From: Chryseobacterium camelliae
GTDB lineage: Bacteria > Bacteroidota > Bacteroidia > Flavobacteriales > Weeksellaceae
NCBI RefSeq assembly: GCF_027920545.1
Contig: NZ_CP115859.1
Location: 3,007,001-3,071,000, forward strand
Length of the DNA stretch: 64,000 bases
Direction of reading: 5' to 3'
Below, one piece after another: positions 1-7,793 of this stretch. Below the pieces are notes generated by a model. That model was given only the letters and a program-made list of their open reading frames with translations. It did not search any database and was not told where the DNA came from. A program made the translations under genes and the position numbers. Each line of letters begins with the position of its first letter. Within the stretch, counting starts at the first letter, position 1.

Positions 1-294
1 ATCTGTCATGGGGTAGGTGGATTGCTAAATGTGAGGCTTAGCAATGGTGAGTATATGATTGAAAATAAATCAATGACCGGATTTGACTGGTTTGAGGAAA
101 CTATTGCCAGAAGAAAACGGGAAGTCCCGTTCAATCTTGAGGCTGCCATTAAAGAGCGGGGTGCCAATTTAAAAAAAGCTTTTATCCCTATGACCTCCAA
201 TGTAGTTGTTGATGGAAATTTGGTAACGGGACAAAATCCGTTCAGCTCAAAAGAAATGGCAAAAGTAGTTGTTGAGCAACTGGAAAAAATATAA
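1..294 (+). CDS. DJ-1/PfpI family protein (type 1 glutamine amidotransferase-like), C-terminal part
   Basis: The gene is cut by the left window edge. The frame is open from base 1 and reads ICHGVGGLLNVR before reaching the first possible internal start. ICHG is the nucleophile-elbow motif of the DJ-1/PfpI superfamily, so the catalytic Cys is the second codon seen and about 97 C-terminal residues are present. The rest (EREVPF-like region, then a TSNVVVDGNLVTGQNPFSS stretch) is the usual end of PfpI/Hsp31-like proteins, where a late Gly-Gln-Asn-Pro segment is conserved. Members are glyoxalase/deglycase-like or protease-like stress proteins; which applies here cannot be told. It lies 55 bases upstream of an alpha/beta hydrolase on the same strand and may share its transcript. 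Confidence 0.8.
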   Translation: MCHGVGGLLNVRLSNGEYMIENKSMTGFDWFEETIARRKREVPFNLEAAIKERGANLKKAFIPMTSNVVVDGNLVTGQNPFSSKEMAKVVVEQLEKI

Positions 295-349
295 ACTTTG
301 ATAACCCAATAAGGTTATTACTCATACATTAATCATTAAAATTTCAATT

Positions 350-1333
350 ATGGCAAACAACATTAAAGCTGAAAATGATCCACAAATACTTTCAGGGATT
401 AGAGAATTTTTGAAAGGTTTGAATAATAGTGGTGGCAAGCCATTGGAAACACTAACTCCAGAGGAAGCCAGACAGGTTTTGGTTGATGCACAAAATTCTG
501 TTGACGTAGATTATTCAGGAATTATTGAAGAAGAAAGAGAGATTACCCAGGATGGAATCACGGTCAATATTCATATCGTAAAACCTGCTAATGCCGCTAC
601 TGAAAACCTTCCGGTATTCATGTTTACACATGGTGGTGGATGGGTATTGGGTGATTATCCAACCCATAGACGATTGGTACGGGATTTAGTGGTCCATAGC
701 GGAGCAGCAGCAGTTTTTACCGATTACACACCCTCGCCGGAAGCACGGTACCCTGTAGCGATCAATCAAATTTATGCAGCTACTAAATGGGTATCAGAAA
801 ATGGAACTGAAATTGGTGTTGACGGTAAAAATATGGCGGCTGCTGGAAACAGTGTTGGCGGAAATATGACGGCGGTTCTTTGTCTGATGGCTAAAGATAA
901 AGGTGGTCCGGAAATAAAATTTCAGTTATTACTGTGGCCTGTTACTGATGCGGATTTTACGCGTGAATCCTGGCAAAAATATGCGGAAGAACGATTTCTT
1001 ACAGCTCCGTTAATGAAATGGATGTGGAATAATTATCTTCCTGATACCGAAAAACGTAAGGAATATTATGCTACCCCATTCAATGCACCCTTAGAAAAAC
1101 TTAAAGGCCTTCCGCCTGCATTGGTTCAGCTGGCCGAAAATGATATTCTCTTCGATGAAGGTTTGGCATATGCAAGAAAACTAGATGAGGCTGGCGTTCC
1201 AACGACTATCGAGACTTATAACGGATTTATACATGATTATGGACTCTTAAATCCGTTAGATCATATTGAAGCAGTAAAGTTTTCATCAGAACAAGGTGCG
1301 CTAGCGCTTAAAAAAGCTTTGTTTAAAAAATAG
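350..1333 (+). CDS. alpha/beta hydrolase, hormone-sensitive-lipase type esterase
   Basis: A 327-residue cytosolic esterase. The HSL-family oxyanion motif HGGGW is at residues 94-98 and the nucleophile elbow GNSVGG at 166-171 (Ser168). The remaining triad is probably Asp265 (ENDILFDE) and His295 (NGFIHDYG). Length and motif order fit the acetyl-hydrolase/HSL group, which cleaves short acyl esters; the natural substrate is unknown. There is no signal peptide. The ATG at 350 follows an AT-rich leader, as is normal in this phylum. A clear hairpin terminator at 1381 ends the transcript. The upstream PfpI-like gene suggests a small stress or detoxification pair, but this is inference. Confidence 0.88.
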   Translation: MANNIKAENDPQILSGIREFLKGLNNSGGKPLETLTPEEARQVLVDAQNSVDVDYSGIIEEEREITQDGITVNIHIVKPANAATENLPVFMFTHGGGWVLGDYPTHRRLVRDLVVHSGAAAVFTDYTPSPEARYPVAINQIYAATKWVSENGTEIGVDGKNMAAAGNSVGGNMTAVLCLMAKDKGGPEIKFQLLLWPVTDADFTRESWQKYAEERFLTAPLMKWMWNNYLPDTEKRKEYYATPFNAPLEKLKGLPPALVQLAENDILFDEGLAYARKLDEAGVPTTIETYNGFIHDYGLLNPLDHIEAVKFSSEQGALALKKALFKK

Positions 1334-1380
1334 TTAGGTAAGTTTTCGAAAAGAAAAAATTGACTTTATTATGTCTTAAA

Positions 1381-1413
1381 GGTGGATGTTCCAAAATCAT
1401 CCACCTTTTTTTA
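1381..1413 (+). terminator. Rho-independent terminator after the esterase gene
   Basis: Perfect 8-base stem GGTGGATG/CATCCACC around a 9-base loop, followed directly by a run of seven T. Confidence 0.85.
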
Positions 1414-1558
1414 TATTATTGAGATCTTCTCTAGATAGGATAGAAATAGATGATGTTTAAAACTTGTTAAAAGAAGCTTTTATTATCGAACTGATGTTTC
1501 CTACATAGATTCCTGTAACAAAAGCTAATAGGCTGATACTTATCTACTAAACTGACCG

Positions 1559-2245
1559 ATGGAAAATAAAAGAAAACTCTCTAGGATCGCAGGGGCGCTG
1601 TATTTAGTGGTCGTGATCACAGGAATGTTTAGCCTGGCTTATGTTCCTAAACAGTTATTTGCGTGGGATAATCCGGCAAAAACCTTTAATAATATCCTGG
1701 ATCATGAAACGATGTTTCGCTTGAGTCTTGCAAGTAGTGTACTGTGCTACCTGGCATTTATTTTCCTACCTGTTATCCTTTACTATTTATTGAGATCTGT
1801 GAATGATAAAATCGCTAAGATCATGGCTCTGTTGGCAATTATCAGCGTTCCCATTTCCCTAATGAACCTACAGAATAAGTATCATATACTTACAATAATT
1901 GATGGTTTGAAACAAAGGAATGTTCAAGCGGGTACTGATGTTCATAATAAAGTCATGTTATACCTGAACCAATATGATAATGGAATTTTGATCGCGACTA
2001 TTTTCTGGGGATTATGGCTCTTTCCTTTTGGATATCTGGCCTATAAATCCGGTTTCCTTCCCAAGGTGCTAGGAATATTATTGATGCTTGGCTGTTTTGG
2101 TTATCTGATCAATTTTTTTGGTAATACTTTATCAGGCAATTATAGAGCATTAGGAGTAAGCCAATACATGGGATTATTACCCGCAATAGGTGAAATTGGA
2201 ACCTGTCTCTGGTTATTATTCATAGGAGCAAAAAATAAAGCATAA
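1559..2245 (+). CDS. DUF4386 family membrane protein
   Basis: A 228-residue integral membrane protein with about six hydrophobic segments. The N-terminus (KRKLSRIAGALYLVVVITGMF) is the hallmark of DUF4386, a family of unknown function common in Bacteroidota and Firmicutes. Other typical features are the conserved FLPVILYYLLR segment and the WLFPFGYLAYKSGFLPKVLGILL stretch near the end. There is no signal peptide; the first helix is itself a membrane segment. It is followed 10 bases later by another small membrane protein, so the two are probably co-transcribed. No function can be assigned. Confidence 0.8.
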   Translation: MENKRKLSRIAGALYLVVVITGMFSLAYVPKQLFAWDNPAKTFNNILDHETMFRLSLASSVLCYLAFIFLPVILYYLLRSVNDKIAKIMALLAIISVPISLMNLQNKYHILTIIDGLKQRNVQAGTDVHNKVMLYLNQYDNGILIATIFWGLWLFPFGYLAYKSGFLPKVLGILLMLGCFGYLINFFGNTLSGNYRALGVSQYMGLLPAIGEIGTCLWLLFIGAKNKA

Positions 2246-2255
2246 ACTAAGTGTT

Positions 2256-2675
2256 ATGGAAAATAAATTGGAAGATTATAAAGTAAATATCAGGATAAAA
2301 CTGTCTGCTTTATGGACGACTATTATGTTTTGCTACATTTATGGGGATTACTTTGAACTTTACGTCCCTAAAAAAGTGGAAGGACTTTTGAGTGGACAAA
2401 ATATACTTGACAGTCCGATGAAATTGCTGCTCGCTACCCTTATATTGGCGATTCCTGCGCTTATGATTTTTCTATCCTTGATGTTAAGTACAAAATTCAC
2501 AAAATGGCTGAATATTGCTGTGGGAGTCTTTTTTACACTATTTACCGCACTTGTCGGCATATCTTCATTGACGCAGTGGAAAGCCTTTTATGTACTGCTT
2601 GCAGTTATAGAAAGCATTCTGACAGCAACAGTTGTTGTAATGGCGTCGAGGTGGCCGAAAGTTAAAGTAACCTAA
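2256..2675 (+). CDS. small four-helix membrane protein, DUF6326-like
   Basis: A 139-residue membrane protein with about four hydrophobic helices: near residues 18-32, 55-77, 85-104 and 110-130. The N-terminal pattern, a short charged lead followed by LSALWTTIMFCYIYGDYFELYVP, resembles DUF6326 proteins, which have a conserved LWxxxxxNYxYxD-type segment. This is family recognition from memory and is not certain. It is the second gene of a likely two-gene operon with the DUF4386 protein and faces the regulator remnant on the opposite strand. Function unknown. Confidence 0.6.
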   Translation: MENKLEDYKVNIRIKLSALWTTIMFCYIYGDYFELYVPKKVEGLLSGQNILDSPMKLLLATLILAIPALMIFLSLMLSTKFTKWLNIAVGVFFTLFTALVGISSLTQWKAFYVLLAVIESILTATVVVMASRWPKVKVT

Positions 2676-2692
2676 AGTACTGGGGTGTTTTC

Positions 2693-3135
2693 CTATTCTC
2701 CGGATTTCATATATATTCGTGCGGTTTGTCCAGTACAAAGGTTGGTAACCATAAGTTCATTTTGTGTTTTTGGGGTGACTTTAATACTGACCATATTGCG
2801 CTGATCAAAACCATTTTCATTTTTTGAAATCGCTTCAAAGACGATTAGAACAGTATTGTAGTCTGTCTCATGATTACCAAATGAACCGGCAGCATGAAAC
2901 TGTGAAATGTCACGTACCCCGCCGGTTAGCTCTTCACAAAACATCTGAGTTGGATTATAACCTCTCCATTCTCAAGATACTGTTTATACAAATCTCCATA
3001 ATGAAAAATCATCTCCATGCATCCGTCTGGAACCACGATTTGTCTATCAGTGATGTTGTCCGGGCTTTCTAAAGTCCAGTAGCATTTAACAATAGCTGAA
3101 AGTTCATTACTGGGTTCAAAAGTTTGATAATGCAT
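2693..3135 (-). pseudogene. AraC-family regulator remnant: N-terminal sensor fragment, frameshifted into an unrelated tail
   Basis: Reading leftward from 3135, the first 60 or so residues (MHYQTFEPSNELSAIVKCYW, then a VVPDGCMEMIFHYGD segment) match the start of DUF6597-type AraC regulators. The frame stops at 2926, and no AraC helix-turn-helix follows. An overlapping frame in the next phase (2693-2944, 83 codons) begins inside the fragment's end. It continues with a sequence I do not recognise that lacks AraC features. Either a deletion fused a truncated regulator to another gene's tail, or several frameshifts are present. A full AraC protein would need about 260 codons, so this one is almost certainly inactive. 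Confidence 0.6.
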
Positions 3136-3264
3136 TTTTTTGAATTTTATTGTGTAGCAGAATTTTCAAAATGCTCTTAATTTTTGTGAAAGAATAGTAG
3201 CAATTTTATTTCTGAAAATTGACAACCAAGTACGAGGTTGTGGTTCTATCCTCCACCTGTAAGA

Positions 3265-3303
3265 ATAAACCTCAATTAACCAGATTTGGATATTGAGGTT
3301 TAT
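3265..3303 (-). terminator. inverted repeat downstream of the T9SS gene, probable terminator
   Basis: Perfect 12-base arms ATAAACCTCAAT/ATTGAGGTTTAT around a 15-base loop, about 70 bases beyond the stop of the leftward T9SS gene. The following T-tract is weak, so termination is likely but not certain. Confidence 0.5.
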
Positions 3304-3372
3304 ATTTAAGATTAATGTTTAACTGAATAATTAAAATAATAGAATAAATTATTAAAAAAGAGTGAGTGTTAT

Positions 3373-5964
3373 TTAATGTTTTATAATTAATTGAATAGAT
3401 TTTCGTTCGTTATTTGAAAATACCACAACAAAATAGTTTCCGTTCAGTAATTCTATTGTTGAGAATGTTACAGTGTTGAGCCCTGATTCAAAGAGCTTAT
3501 TATTCTCGACCATTTTCACCATTTTACCGTTGATGTCGAATATTTGTATAGTTAAATTATTCGCTTTTAAAAGATCAAAATCCAATTTTGCAAAATCTGA
3601 AGAGGGATTTGGAGATATTTTAAAAGCCTCGGTCAAGTTTGAATTAGTAATATTATCAAGACTTGCTGGTTTATTTGCACTTTCATAAATAGGCTCTCCT
3701 TTCTCAATTGATTGATTAATTGTTACGTTGAAATTGCAAACACTTCCGTAGTTTTGATCTATATTGTTTATTAATGATTGAGAAACAGAATATACATAAT
3801 CTTGTACTACATCTGTTGGTTGCTTAAGCTCAAAAGAAAACTTTATTGCTCTATATTCTCCAGGGCTTAATGTAATATTATTTAATTGAGCATGATCAAA
3901 ATTTGTAATTCGAATTTCATGTTTATCATGATCGGAAATTTCTACACCTTCTCCTTCATTTCCCGCTTCTACCCATTTATTCCATAAAATATCATCCAAG
4001 TTGATTTTGATTCTTCCTATATTTTCGAAATTAGTTCCACTGCCTGAAATTTTATTAAGGTTTATATTGAAAACTTCTTCTTGTGACATATAGTTTCCGA
4101 TAAAAATTGATCCTCCAAATTGATAGTACATTCCCTCAAATATTCCTAGAGGAACCAAAGCCGTATTACGTGTTACAATATTGTTGTTATTTCTTACATT
4201 ATCTCTTAAAGTATTCATTGTGCTTGCAGGAATTTCTAAGTACATAGGATCGTTTGCGTCATCAATTCTTCCTAAAAAACAGATTACAGGATTACTAATA
4301 ATATTAGGATCTCCAAATAATGATGGTTCTACAGGTTGCCATTTTGCGTCAATAATAATTTCTTGTCCGGGTTGCAAAGGAGGAATAATAAATCCTGGAG
4401 TATTTGGATTAATGTTATCATATTCAGGAGCATTGCTATTAAAAACTGTGCTTCTCATACTAATTTCACCTCCTGCAGGGATACAATTATTAGTAATAGG
4501 TGTCATAATGCATTTTGATCCGTCCCACGAGTTAAGGGCAGTTGATGAAGGAGGTGACAGAGGAGTTACATTATTATCCCAAGATTCACCCGTTGCTCCC
4601 ATAGTCCAATATAATCGTACTCTACTTTCCTGAGATGCCTCACACCCGATATTCCTTATTCTGAATCTCATGACATTCCATTTGGCAGGATCAGAGCTAT
4701 AACCTGGGTTTTCATGGCTCAAACTTAATCCATTTGAAGATTTACGATTCCAGATGTCATTACTGCTCCAAATAGTTTCATTGCCTTGAGTGGGAACATA
4801 AGGTTCTTCCCCTGTATCAAAAAAATTGTCAAATGCTGCTAAGTCCCAACGATAATTTGCCGTAGAATAATTTTCAAAGTCAATTTGATCAGGTAATAAT
4901 CTTGTTAATGATGATTCTTCCATTGTAGGAATTACAAGATTAGAAACCTCGGTTACACTTTGGCTGGTGGGACTTATTGAAGCCAATTTATATCCTTGAA
5001 CAGTATTGGAAATAATGTTTTCTTTTGAAACATAGAAGTTGCCGTCAACTGCTTTTTCTATATACGAGTTATAATATGGTTCAGTATTAGAAATGAAATT
5101 TGAAGTGGGTAAAATACCTGCTGTATTTATAATGGCGATACCTTTATTGGCTACATTTGAATTGTTTTGTGCAATAAGAATTTTATTGTAGTTAATAAAT
5201 TCTATTCCATGTACTTTACCAACTCCTTGTATAAATGGAGTGCTATAATCTAAAAGATTTCCATTCTGATCTAATTTACAAATTTTTAATCCTGCATTGT
5301 CTCCCCAAGCTAGTTTCATATTTCCAGTGTTTGTATCTTCATACAACTCTACGTCGGAAGGATTATTTTCAGCATAGTTTATCAATGTTTGTTGGGGTAA
5401 TATCCCGTATTTATCAATTAAAAATCTTTCTACGGTATTTCCTCCTACTGCAAATAAAAATCGAGTTCTGTTTCTCCTTAGTTTGGATATAGCAAACGAT
5501 CTTTCCCCTCTATTTCCTATGAACTGAGGTTGGGAAATTGAAAATGAAGTACCGTTTACTGTTATTCTATTGTAGATAATACTATTTGTACAATTAATAC
5601 ATAGAGGATAAGAAGACATTGCAATGACATAAAATTCATTACAACTACCCGGAACATTTACTATAGCAGTTTCTTTTGACTCTGTATTTATGGGTACATA
5701 TAAATTTCCTTTGAAGACGTTGTTTTTGTCATATATGAGACCTCCCCTTACATAAAATAATAATTCTCCAGCAGAATCAAATGCAGCATTTGAAGAAGGA
5801 GAATTAGGACCACCGGGACCAATAGAATTTGTCATGATTTGTGGAGGTGCAGAGTTTGAGAAACCGAGTAAAGAATTTCCTACGATCCATTTGGGAGCTT
5901 GAGAATACAATGGGTTTGTAATGCTTACAGTCATTAGCAAAAAAAATACTTGAATTTTTTTCAT
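3373..5964 (-). CDS. large secreted protein with T9SS type A sorting domain
   Basis: An 863-residue exported protein. It starts with a classic signal peptide (MKKIQVFFLLMTVSITNPLYSQ) and ends in a type A T9SS C-terminal domain from about residue 780 (SPNPSSDFAKLDF, then FDINGKMVK, GLNTVTFS, LLNGNYFVVVFS). This domain directs cargo through the type IX secretion system to the cell surface. Residues 25-360 look like a repeat-rich beta-propeller region that begins with KWIVGNSLLGFSN and a GELLFYVRGGLIYD motif. The same layout is seen in the T9SS gene at 31619. The middle is beta-rich (CARDB/Ig-like inference). No enzymatic motif is visible. It is isolated, with a long AT-rich upstream region. Confidence 0.85.
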   Translation of the reverse strand: MKKIQVFFLLMTVSITNPLYSQAPKWIVGNSLLGFSNSAPPQIMTNSIGPGGPNSPSSNAAFDSAGELLFYVRGGLIYDKNNVFKGNLYVPINTESKETAIVNVPGSCNEFYVIAMSSYPLCINCTNSIIYNRITVNGTSFSISQPQFIGNRGERSFAISKLRRNRTRFLFAVGGNTVERFLIDKYGILPQQTLINYAENNPSDVELYEDTNTGNMKLAWGDNAGLKICKLDQNGNLLDYSTPFIQGVGKVHGIEFINYNKILIAQNNSNVANKGIAIINTAGILPTSNFISNTEPYYNSYIEKAVDGNFYVSKENIISNTVQGYKLASISPTSQSVTEVSNLVIPTMEESSLTRLLPDQIDFENYSTANYRWDLAAFDNFFDTGEEPYVPTQGNETIWSSNDIWNRKSSNGLSLSHENPGYSSDPAKWNVMRFRIRNIGCEASQESRVRLYWTMGATGESWDNNVTPLSPPSSTALNSWDGSKCIMTPITNNCIPAGGEISMRSTVFNSNAPEYDNINPNTPGFIIPPLQPGQEIIIDAKWQPVEPSLFGDPNIISNPVICFLGRIDDANDPMYLEIPASTMNTLRDNVRNNNNIVTRNTALVPLGIFEGMYYQFGGSIFIGNYMSQEEVFNINLNKISGSGTNFENIGRIKINLDDILWNKWVEAGNEGEGVEISDHDKHEIRITNFDHAQLNNITLSPGEYRAIKFSFELKQPTDVVQDYVYSVSQSLINNIDQNYGSVCNFNVTINQSIEKGEPIYESANKPASLDNITNSNLTEAFKISPNPSSDFAKLDFDLLKANNLTIQIFDINGKMVKMVENNKLFESGLNTVTFSTIELLNGNYFVVVFSNNERKSIQLIIKH

Positions 5965-6105
5965 AATAAATGAGATTTAGATTAATAGTTTTTGAAGGTG
6001 AATATTTTCATTTCAATTATACAAAAGTGATCATTCGTATGACTAAAATAGAAAAGGTTTATCTAGACATGAAGCTGAAACTAACAACTGTACTCATTTA
6101 ATTGA

Positions 6106-6144
6106 TAAGTGTGAAACAATTTCAATAAGTGTGAATAATTTCAA
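6106..6144. repeat. short tandem repeat left of the accessory island
   Basis: Two adjacent copies, period 19, of a unit close to ATAAGTGTGAAACAATTTC. A related GTGTGAAAACATTT lies near 6209. The repeat sits in the otherwise featureless 5965-6235 interval, directly beside the recombinase remnant. Confidence 0.5.
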
Positions 6145-6235
6145 CTAGTAAGGTTTAGTAATTTTCTAATATAAAAAGTAAAAGATTGAAATTTAACTTG
6201 AATTTTAGGTGTGAAAACATTTAATTGTATTAGAT

Positions 6236-6424
6236 ATGAGGATGGCTACTTCTGAAATAGAAAATAATAAAAGAAGTCGTAATGTAAGTTTGGGAATGAA
6301 AAAAGCAACACTTGGAGGAAGGTGGGTAAACAAGACCTATTTAGATACAGAAATAAAATTAATTCTGATGGACAGAAATATATATGCCCTTAAATTATTT
6401 AATTTTTGTTCATTCTTAAAGTAG
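6236..6424 (+). pseudogene. serine recombinase fragment
   Basis: A stretch of about 160 bases encodes ATSEIENNKRSRNVSLGMKKA, then LGGRWVNK. This aligns residue for residue with residues 127-157 of the intact recombinase at 11278 (ATSEVENDRRSRNVRLGMQK, then LEGRWINK). DNA similarity continues to about 6395, through the equivalent of the SDGKKYIAIYEPE segment, after the frame has slipped. Everything before the alpha-E region (catalytic Ser, resolvase core) and after residue 175 (DNA-binding domain, zinc ribbon) is missing. It is therefore the relic of a second, related recombinase and not a functional short gene. It marks the left side of the accessory island. Confidence 0.8.
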
Positions 6425-6585
6425 TCTGTTCTCTTTGGTTTTATAACTTAAATTTAGCTATCTTTATATTAGTATATTAGTTGCCCAAAGGACATCCTTA
6501 TTTTTGACTATAAAAAATCAAAGATTGATATAAGCGATTTTGCTTAATTAAGATAATATTTAATCGAATTCAAAAACGAATTGTA

Positions 6586-7143
6586 ATGAAATCCAATGAA
6601 TCTGATTCTTATTACGGCGAAAGTGAGGAAGAATATCTCGCTCGTAAAACAGAGGAGAGTAATGCCACAGGAGGACTTATGGCGGGGTTATTTGCGCTTC
6701 TATTATTCTGTGTGAAAATATTCGTTATTTATGGTGCATTTATTTATGCAGGCTTTTTATTAGCTAGGAAATTCTTAGGATCCGAATCAGACAAAGTAAA
6801 GATTTTGGGATATACAATTGCCTTTACATACCTTATTTTTTGTGTAATTTATTTTTTTAAAGGAACCATTATTGGGCTTCGTGCTAAAAATCGAAATATC
6901 TGGATTTTACCTTGGATAGTTTGTATATTGGTTTGCTGTCTTACCCCTGCATTTATTGTAAGTAGTTTTGCAGCTGCGCTATTCAGTCCGGAACATTATG
7001 ACAATATTTGGTATAAGATAATTAGTTGGGGATCCTTTATTATTTCGGCAGTATGCGTCTATAATATTTATGCGTTTAAGACACCTTCTGCCCCCAGGTT
7101 TGTATCTTGGAGCTACAGGTTAGGTGTAAAATTGACTTCATAA
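6586..7143 (+). CDS. hypothetical membrane protein in accessory island
   Basis: A 185-residue protein I do not recognise. Residues 1-28 are acidic and hydrophilic (SDSYYGESEEEYLARKTEES). Four hydrophobic segments follow at roughly 30-60, 72-92, 102-128 and 144-162, then a short basic tail. There is no signal peptide or lipobox and no catalytic motif. The ATG at 6586 follows an AT-rich leader. It lies between the recombinase fragment and the TOPRIM nuclease remnant, so it may be cargo of the island, but nothing links it functionally to either neighbour. Confidence 0.6.
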   Translation: MKSNESDSYYGESEEEYLARKTEESNATGGLMAGLFALLLFCVKIFVIYGAFIYAGFLLARKFLGSESDKVKILGYTIAFTYLIFCVIYFFKGTIIGLRAKNRNIWILPWIVCILVCCLTPAFIVSSFAAALFSPEHYDNIWYKIISWGSFIISAVCVYNIYAFKTPSAPRFVSWSYRLGVKLTS

Positions 7144-7170
7144 TCACGATATTGCTATTGGGCCTTCCTT

Positions 7171-7653
7171 AGATCTAATATTACCATTGTCCCAGCTGGG
7201 GGGATTGAGAAAGTAGCAACATTTATTTCTTTATTAGAGGCTCAAATTTAGAGATAGTTTGTCTGCTGAATTCTTATACGGATGCCAAAGGAAAGGCTAA
7301 AATGAATTCTTTGATAGCCGACAAAATTATTCATGGTAAGAAAGTGAGATTTTTCCATGATTTTTTGGATCGCATGCTACGGCCGACCTTGAAGATATGT
7401 TTACAAAAAAAGATTATTTGACTATATTCAATGCAGCTTTCCAAGAATAGCCAATATTTCAGATGCAGATCTGAATCCAGCGATAAATCAAATTATTATA
7501 CAAATTAATAACCATTTAAGTATCGCTGGATTTAATCATTATCGCCGGCTAATCGGCTAACCAAAATGGCTGTCGATGCTTTTTTTTGATCCAGTGACAT
7601 TAGAAAATTTTGAAAAAGTTTTTACAGAAATTAATAACCTCTTTGATAAATAG
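7171..7653 (+). pseudogene. OLD-family nuclease (TOPRIM domain) remnant with multiple frameshifts
   Basis: Piecing together three frames gives a continuous protein. It starts RSNITIVPAGGIEKVATFIS, then NLEIVCLLNSYTDAKGKAKM, then IIHGKKVRFFHDF, then ADLEDMFTKKDYLTIFNAAF, and ends VTLENFEKVFTEINNLFDK and a stop at 7651-7653. The PAGG, LLDS-like (here LLNS) and DLEDMF segments are typical of the TOPRIM half of OLD/AAA ATP-dependent nucleases, found in stand-alone OLD proteins and GajA-like defence nucleases. The ATPase half is absent. At least three shifts are visible, one of them an extra T in an eight-T run near 7580. It is a dead gene on the strand opposite to, and convergent with, the Argonaute gene. 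Confidence 0.75.
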
Positions 7654-7793
7654 TCGAAACAATATTATTTTTTTTTAAAAGTATATATTTAGGTTATTTG
7701 AGTTGCTAGCCGGGAATTACAGCTGGCAATATATTTATGATTTCTGCTTGGAAATGATTTAGTAACTTCTTTTTCTGTAACGATGCTGATATT

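Noticed and set aside
4181..4633. 150-codon frame on the plus strand
   Set aside because: Lies wholly antisense inside the T9SS gene at 3373, without its own promoter and with a composition expected of a shadow frame.
6236..6424. 62-codon frame considered as a genuine small gene
   Set aside because: Its sequence aligns with an internal part of the recombinase at 11278 and loses frame midway, so it is a fragment.
7171..7653. Considered as part of an intact Gabija-type system
   Set aside because: The nuclease is broken by several frameshifts, has no ATPase half, and no UvrD-like helicase gene is nearby.
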